DNA of 64,000 nt from Plotosus lineatus (Eukaryota > Chordata > Actinopteri > Siluriformes > Plotosidae): positions 62,364,580 through 62,428,579 of the forward strand of contig CM045729.1 of assembly GCA_024760905.1 (NCBI GenBank). Direction: 5' to 3'. How positions within the stretch are numbered: position 1 is the stretch's first letter; each line of letters starts with the position of its first letter. The position numbers and the translations under genes are program-made. Below, piece by piece: positions 59,616 to 64,000 of the stretch. Below the pieces are notes generated by a model that worked only from the letters and a program-made list of their open reading frames with translations, did no database searches and had not been told where the DNA came from.

Positions 59616-61058
59616 TAGGAAGTTAATATCAGAGTTCACAACAAACAAAATTCGACAACTCGGGACACTAATTTTCTAGTAAAATAGAAATTAAAAAAAA
59701 CGTGTGGACGTTCACAGTCGGCACAAATTGTAGACTTCTCCAGGAAAGATAAAAACTATAATAAAACTTCAATAGTTTGCACATATAAAGCATACGGTTC
59801 TAGCATGTCGTAAACTGGTAATGCCGCAAATGGCCGGATTGCCGTAAATCGTCTCCGACTCTACTAACAAGTTTGTTTGCCTAGTAACTGATGATGGTGA
59901 TGTCACCATGGAGGACTCTTGAATGTTCATACAAGCAGAACAGATAGTCATTATAGTTTAGTTACTTTTAATCTTTCTCCATAGTAGTAGTTTTATAATA
60001 CTCCATTATGACAGTGTCCAAAAATATCTAAATTTTAAATTGGTTACACAGTCATCACAGATTGGTGCTGTAGTTGTTAAAATGTTTTTGTGTTTTTATT
60101 GTATTAGATTAAGGTGCTATTTCTATTTTTGTTGTACTTGAGTTTTTTCTCAGATCTATTTGATCTGCATTGTTTGCAATATCAAGTTGAATTAGACATT
60201 GCAATATTATATTTTGTATTAGCAGTATTATATTTTATATCGAGTGAGTAGTCGATATGCAGAATGCTATCAGGAATAGACTGACTTTGTATTAATATTT
60301 GCGTATTTTGCTTTCAATATTATTAAATTTAAAGTTCTTTAAATAAGTCAAATTCAGTAAAATTGTTTTATTTCATGTATGGCATTGAATTTGTAATTTT
60401 TACCTTCATTAAAGATTTTTCATAGTTGCTAACTTATCACTATTTTGTTCCTCATTTTCAGTTACATGTAATAGTGGTCTTTCTCTTTGAAAAATCCAAA
60501 TGTTCGATTCTTTTAGAACATGAAATTTCAGGCAACCATTTTGCATAACCGATGGGTTACTCAAATTATTATAGGTGAACGAACTATAGGTTACCAGAAC
60601 CATTCACCCGTGAACAAAAAATAGGTTGTGCAAACTTTCGAAAAATTCGAGGCCTGTAGTATGTTGTCTTTTAGCATGACATTCTTAAATATCATCCATT
60701 GAAAGACACAAGAAGCATTCAATGGCTCGCATAAAATATTTTCAGTTCTACATTGCTCTTCTCCAGGATATAAAGTATTGATCTACACTGGCTTATCCTA
60801 CGCAGCCTGCAATTAATAACAGATATGTGGTCAAATCAGAGCAAATGAATAGACATCTTGCTTCACATGTGAACATGAGAACACGCATGAACAGATGGAC
60901 CCGAGATACACAGATGTTCAGGGCTAAAGTGTTGAAGTGAATTCATCCTGGAAGGACCGTTATGGGAACAGACAGCAGTGGATGTTTTACAGGGTTCTAA
61001 CCTCTCACATGTCTCCTACACTACTCATCAAACCCTTTTAGGCATCTTCAGGTAGAAC

Positions 61059-61064
<6 letters not shown>
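59616..61064. other. unique DNA
   Basis: No exon or complete element recognised. Confidence 0.5.
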
Positions 61065-61115
<51 letters not shown>

Positions 61116-61243
61116 CCTCTCTCTGTCCTTCTCTCTGTCCTTCTCTCTGTCCCTCTCTCTGTCCCTCTCTCTGTCCCTCTCTCTCTCTCTGTTCCTCTCT
61201 CTGTCCTTCTCTCTGTCCCTCTCTCGTTCTCTCTCTTTCTCTC
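61065..61243. repeat. (CT)n with CTGT variants
   Basis: Long pyrimidine tract of CTCT and CTGTCC(C/T)T units. Confidence 0.95.
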
Positions 61244-61247
61244 ATTT

Positions 61248-61249
<2 letters not shown>

Positions 61250-61315
<66 letters not shown>
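61250..61315. repeat. (CA)n microsatellite
   Basis: Follows the CT tract after CATTTG. Confidence 0.95.
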
Positions 61316-61318
<3 letters not shown>

Positions 61319-61499
61319 GTGACAAAAACGTGGATAAGTCTGATACCCCGCTGGAATAAAGCGTTGCTTCACAATCACACACCCACACAGCAAGTACAAG
61401 CCTCGTGTATCCTTTCACTACTTACAACCACATAAATGCAGAGCAGGCAAATCCATCACTCTTTCTGCTGCACACTCCCTAAACAAAACCACCCATATA

Positions 61500-61508
61500 C
61501 ACACACAC

Positions 61509-61584
<76 letters not shown>

Positions 61585-61595
61585 ACACACACACC
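61500..61595. repeat. (CA)n with CATA interruptions
   Basis: About 45 units. Confidence 0.95.
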
Positions 61596-61715
61596 AAGTT
61601 TAGTCTGTGTTCTGCTGGCTCTGCACCTGACTGTGCAACCTTGCCTTTACTCCTTCAGGGTTGTCTCTGCTGTCCCAACTGTCCAAGCATACTGAGCACA
61701 CTGTGGATGAAAAAC

Positions 61716-61716
<1 letters not shown>

Positions 61717-61750
<34 letters not shown>
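61717..61750. repeat. (GA)n microsatellite
   Basis: About 16 units. Confidence 0.9.
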
Positions 61751-61753
<3 letters not shown>

Positions 61754-61877
61754 GGACAGGTAGCGTTAAAAAGACAGGGGCCGTAAAAGAAAAGCGCCTA
61801 GCCATTAAGCGGGAAAAAAATAAAAATGCATATTGGACCTCCAGCATATGTTTGTGTTTATGTGGATCACCTGATAA

Positions 61878-62080
61878 ATTGCTTAAACGCACTAAAGTCA
61901 CAGGGAGGCTAGAGCCTATCTCAATCAACCCTAGGTGATGGCAGGGTACACCCTGAACAGCTTCACAGACCATCGAAGGGCCAACACTTATACAAGGAGT
62001 CGCACTCATGCTCACACCCAGGGGTAATTTGGAACAGCCAATTAGCCTTATGTGAATGTTTCTGGACTGTTTGAGGACAC
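61878..62080 (-). mobile_element. SINE-C tail and middle fragment
   Basis: AAGTCACAGGGAGGCTAGAG, then GGCAGGGTACACCCTGAACA and GGAACAGCCAATTAGCC. Confidence 0.7.
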
Positions 62081-62086
62081 ACAAGC

Positions 62087-62715
62087 AGACCTACGAGGAT
62101 CAGTAATCCTACTAATGTCACAAGAACGTAAGTCATCTCTGTGCAAAATTGCCAGAAAGACTGAACATCTCGCCAGTCTATCACAGGGCAAACACACACA
62201 ATCAAACACACTCATAGCAAGTACCAACTTCATTCATTCATTCATTTTCTGTAACCACTTAATCTTAATTAGGGTCGCGGGGAGGCTGGTGCCCATCCCA
62301 GCTTACGCCGGGTGAGGGCAGAGTACACATGGACAGCTCACCAGGCCATCGCAGGGCGGAAACATGCTGACGGTTATGAACTACTTTTTACGAAAGTCAG
62401 CAATGGTTCTTTTACATGAACCTCACGCCAAAGACAGTGTGAAACGTGACCGGCCTTTGTTAATTCAGTTAGCTACACTGGGGGGGCAGTGACAGCCCGT
62501 TGAGAGTGGGGCTTGAACACCCAATCTTGGGATCAGTGATCCAGCACCTTTAACACCGGGCCAGCACTGCCCGCTAGGAGCAACTTGGAACAGCCAATTA
62601 GTCTAATGTGCATGTTTTAGGTCTGTGTATGGGAAAAGGAATACCCTGAGGTAATCCCATCCAAGAATGAGGAGAAGATGCAAACTCCATGCAGAAACTC
62701 CTTCACTGAGACCAG
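62087..62715 (-). mobile_element. SINE-C variant interrupted by SINE-A
   Basis: Same variant as 43970-44345. The two halves (62087-62231 and 62576-62715) are separated by SINE-A. Confidence 0.78.
62232..62575 (-). mobile_element. SINE-A copy, L2-type tail, inside SINE-C variant
   Basis: Tail CATTCATTCATTTTCTGTAA at left, head at right. Flanks tagcaagtaccaactt and taggagcaactt are an imperfect duplication. Confidence 0.82.
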
Positions 62716-62792
62716 GACGTGAACTTTTTAGAAACATACTTGCCTCATCGACTTCTTCTAAAATAATAAATACATGCTATTTCTCTGAAGGC

Positions 62793-63112
62793 GATATGGT
62801 GGCACAGTGGTTCGCATGTACAAATTAAACAAGAAGCTCCTGGGTTTAAGTCCTGAGCATTTGCATGTTCTTCCCATGCTTGCATGGCTTTCTTCTGGGT
62901 ACTCTGGTTTCCTCCCACCGTCCAAAAATGTGCACAGTAGACTAATTACCTGTTCCAAATCACCCATAGGTGTAAGTGTGAATGGCTGGTTCTGCAATGA
63001 TCTGGCAAGCTGTTCAAGTGTACCCCGCCCTTCACCCAGAATTGGCTGAGATAGGTACCAGCCTCCCCATGAAGCTAACCGAGGATTAAGTGGCTTAGAA
63101 AATGAATGAACA
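62793..63112 (+). mobile_element. SINE-C copy
   Basis: TGGTGGCACAGTGGTTCGCA head; tail GAGGATTAAGTGGCTTAGAA. Related to 23808-24195 including the flanks. Confidence 0.8.
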
Positions 63113-63279
63113 ATCAATTCTGGTAAAGTGCAAAAATAATTCAATCACTTTCACTTGATAGCACTACTGATGCTAACGTGCAGCTTTCACTAAAATACTT
63201 TTTTTGTTGTTATGTCTTGGGTAGCAGTTTTCCACCCTGGAACTACACATCTAATCTCTTTGATTTGAGTATTTGGGCT

Positions 63280-63280
63280 G

Positions 63281-63332
<52 letters not shown>
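63280..63332. repeat. (GT)n microsatellite
   Basis: Precedes an L2-type tail fragment. Confidence 0.95.
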
Positions 63333-63334
<2 letters not shown>

Positions 63335-63460
63335 GGCCATAGGATGGCCTGGTAAACTGTTCAGGGTTCATCCAATCTTGGCTGGTGTGTGCTGAGATAG
63401 GACCCAGCCTGTGCACGATCTTAATAGGATTTGGTAAATGAGTGAGGGAGTAAGGCACAC
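63318..63460 (+). mobile_element. L2-type SINE tail fragment after GT repeat
   Basis: GGATGGCCTGGTAAACTGTT, then AATAGGATTTGGTAAATGAG. Confidence 0.6.
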
Positions 63461-63486
63461 ACTAAGGTGTAAATTATACTTAAATA

Positions 63487-63829
63487 TTCTTCTTCTTCTT
63501 TTCCTTTCAGCTTTTTCCCCTTTTTCAGGGGTCGCCACAGGGAATCATCTGATTTGCACATTTGATTTCGCACAGGTTTTTATGTCGGATGCTCTTCCTG
63601 ACACAACCCTTTAGCAAGGGGCAGAAACACGCTGATGGCTTTGCAGCTAATCTTTACAAAAGTCAACAATGGTTCTTTTACACGAACCTCTCACCATAGA
63701 CAGTGAGAGACATGGCTGGCCTTTGATAACCCAGTTAGCTGCACTGGGGGGGGGGCAGTGACAACCTTGTGGAGAGTGGGACTTGAACTCTCCAACCTTA
63801 AAATCAGCAATACAGTGCCCAATACCACT
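63487..63829 (-). mobile_element. SINE-A copy, RTE-type tail
   Basis: Tail TTCTTCTTCTTTTCCTTTCA at left; the head at right is mutated past the A box. Confidence 0.82.
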
Positions 63830-64000
63830 TTGTTAAGTGGGCATTTTGTTTTTCAAATCACAATAATATGTAAAAAGTTAAAGATTACGAAGTATCGATT
63901 GGATGCCAGAAATTTCTTACCAAACATGTCGAAGCCAAAATATCATTCAGGTATTGCAGTTTAGTTTGCCATGATGTATATCAATGTGCAGTGTGTGTAA

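Noticed and set aside
61028..61399. Frames rich in RERERE or THTHTH and VCVCVC
   Set aside because: Translations of CT, CA and GT repeats.

Overview
This 64 kb window is nuclear DNA from a teleost fish. It carries three short exons of one vertebrate gene, very long AT, CA and CT microsatellites, and a dense layer of fish-type transposable elements (tRNA-headed SINEs, RTE and other non-LTR LINEs, Tc1, pogo/Tigger, hAT and a TTAA-flanked MITE). I could not name the species. Only the 5' coding part of one host protein gene was recognised: myo16 (unconventional myosin XVI), on the minus strand. Its first coding exon lies at 38554-38779, the second at 6926-6996 and the third at 6069-6212. Codon phases (1, then 0, then 0) and GT/AG borders fit together, and the joined product matches the MYO16 N-terminus and its first ankyrin repeats. 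The intron between the first two coding exons is about 31.6 kb and the next is about 0.7 kb. No further exon was seen in 1-6068, and no promoter or upstream exon in 38815-64000.

Layout. 1-6 kb: downstream myo16 intron with SINEs, a dead Tc1 element and microsatellites. 6-7 kb: two myo16 exons hemmed in by CA and UG repeats. 7-38.5 kb: the large intron. It holds an RTE LINE with a second RTE copy nested in its endonuclease region (9.66-12.59 kb), another LINE endonuclease fragment (12.7-14.1 kb), three pogo-like elements end to end (14.1-15.3 kb), a Penelope-type hammerhead ribozyme (17.9 kb), several SINE/hAT/pogo nests, a TTAA-flanked MITE (32.5-33.1 kb) and a decayed tRNA-Asn gene (34.45 kb). 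38.8-64 kb: upstream DNA. It holds a perfect 111-bp inverted repeat carrying two more hammerhead motifs (39.4-39.6 kb), pogo and Tc1 elements, a 3-kb GC-rich LINE with target-site duplications (52.9-55.9 kb), two further pogo/Tigger relics and a SINE cluster at the right edge.

How the parts relate. One SINE family (SINE-A here) has a single tRNA-like head joined to either of two unrelated tails: one matches the 3' end of the RTE LINE in this window, the other an L2-type end shared with SINE-C. Several insertions have intact target-site duplications, and two have an uninterrupted relative elsewhere in the window, so their history can be read directly. The least ordinary item is the set of three type I hammerhead ribozyme motifs. 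All conserved core bases are present and all three helices pair, in short Penelope-like remnants that end in AT microsatellites.
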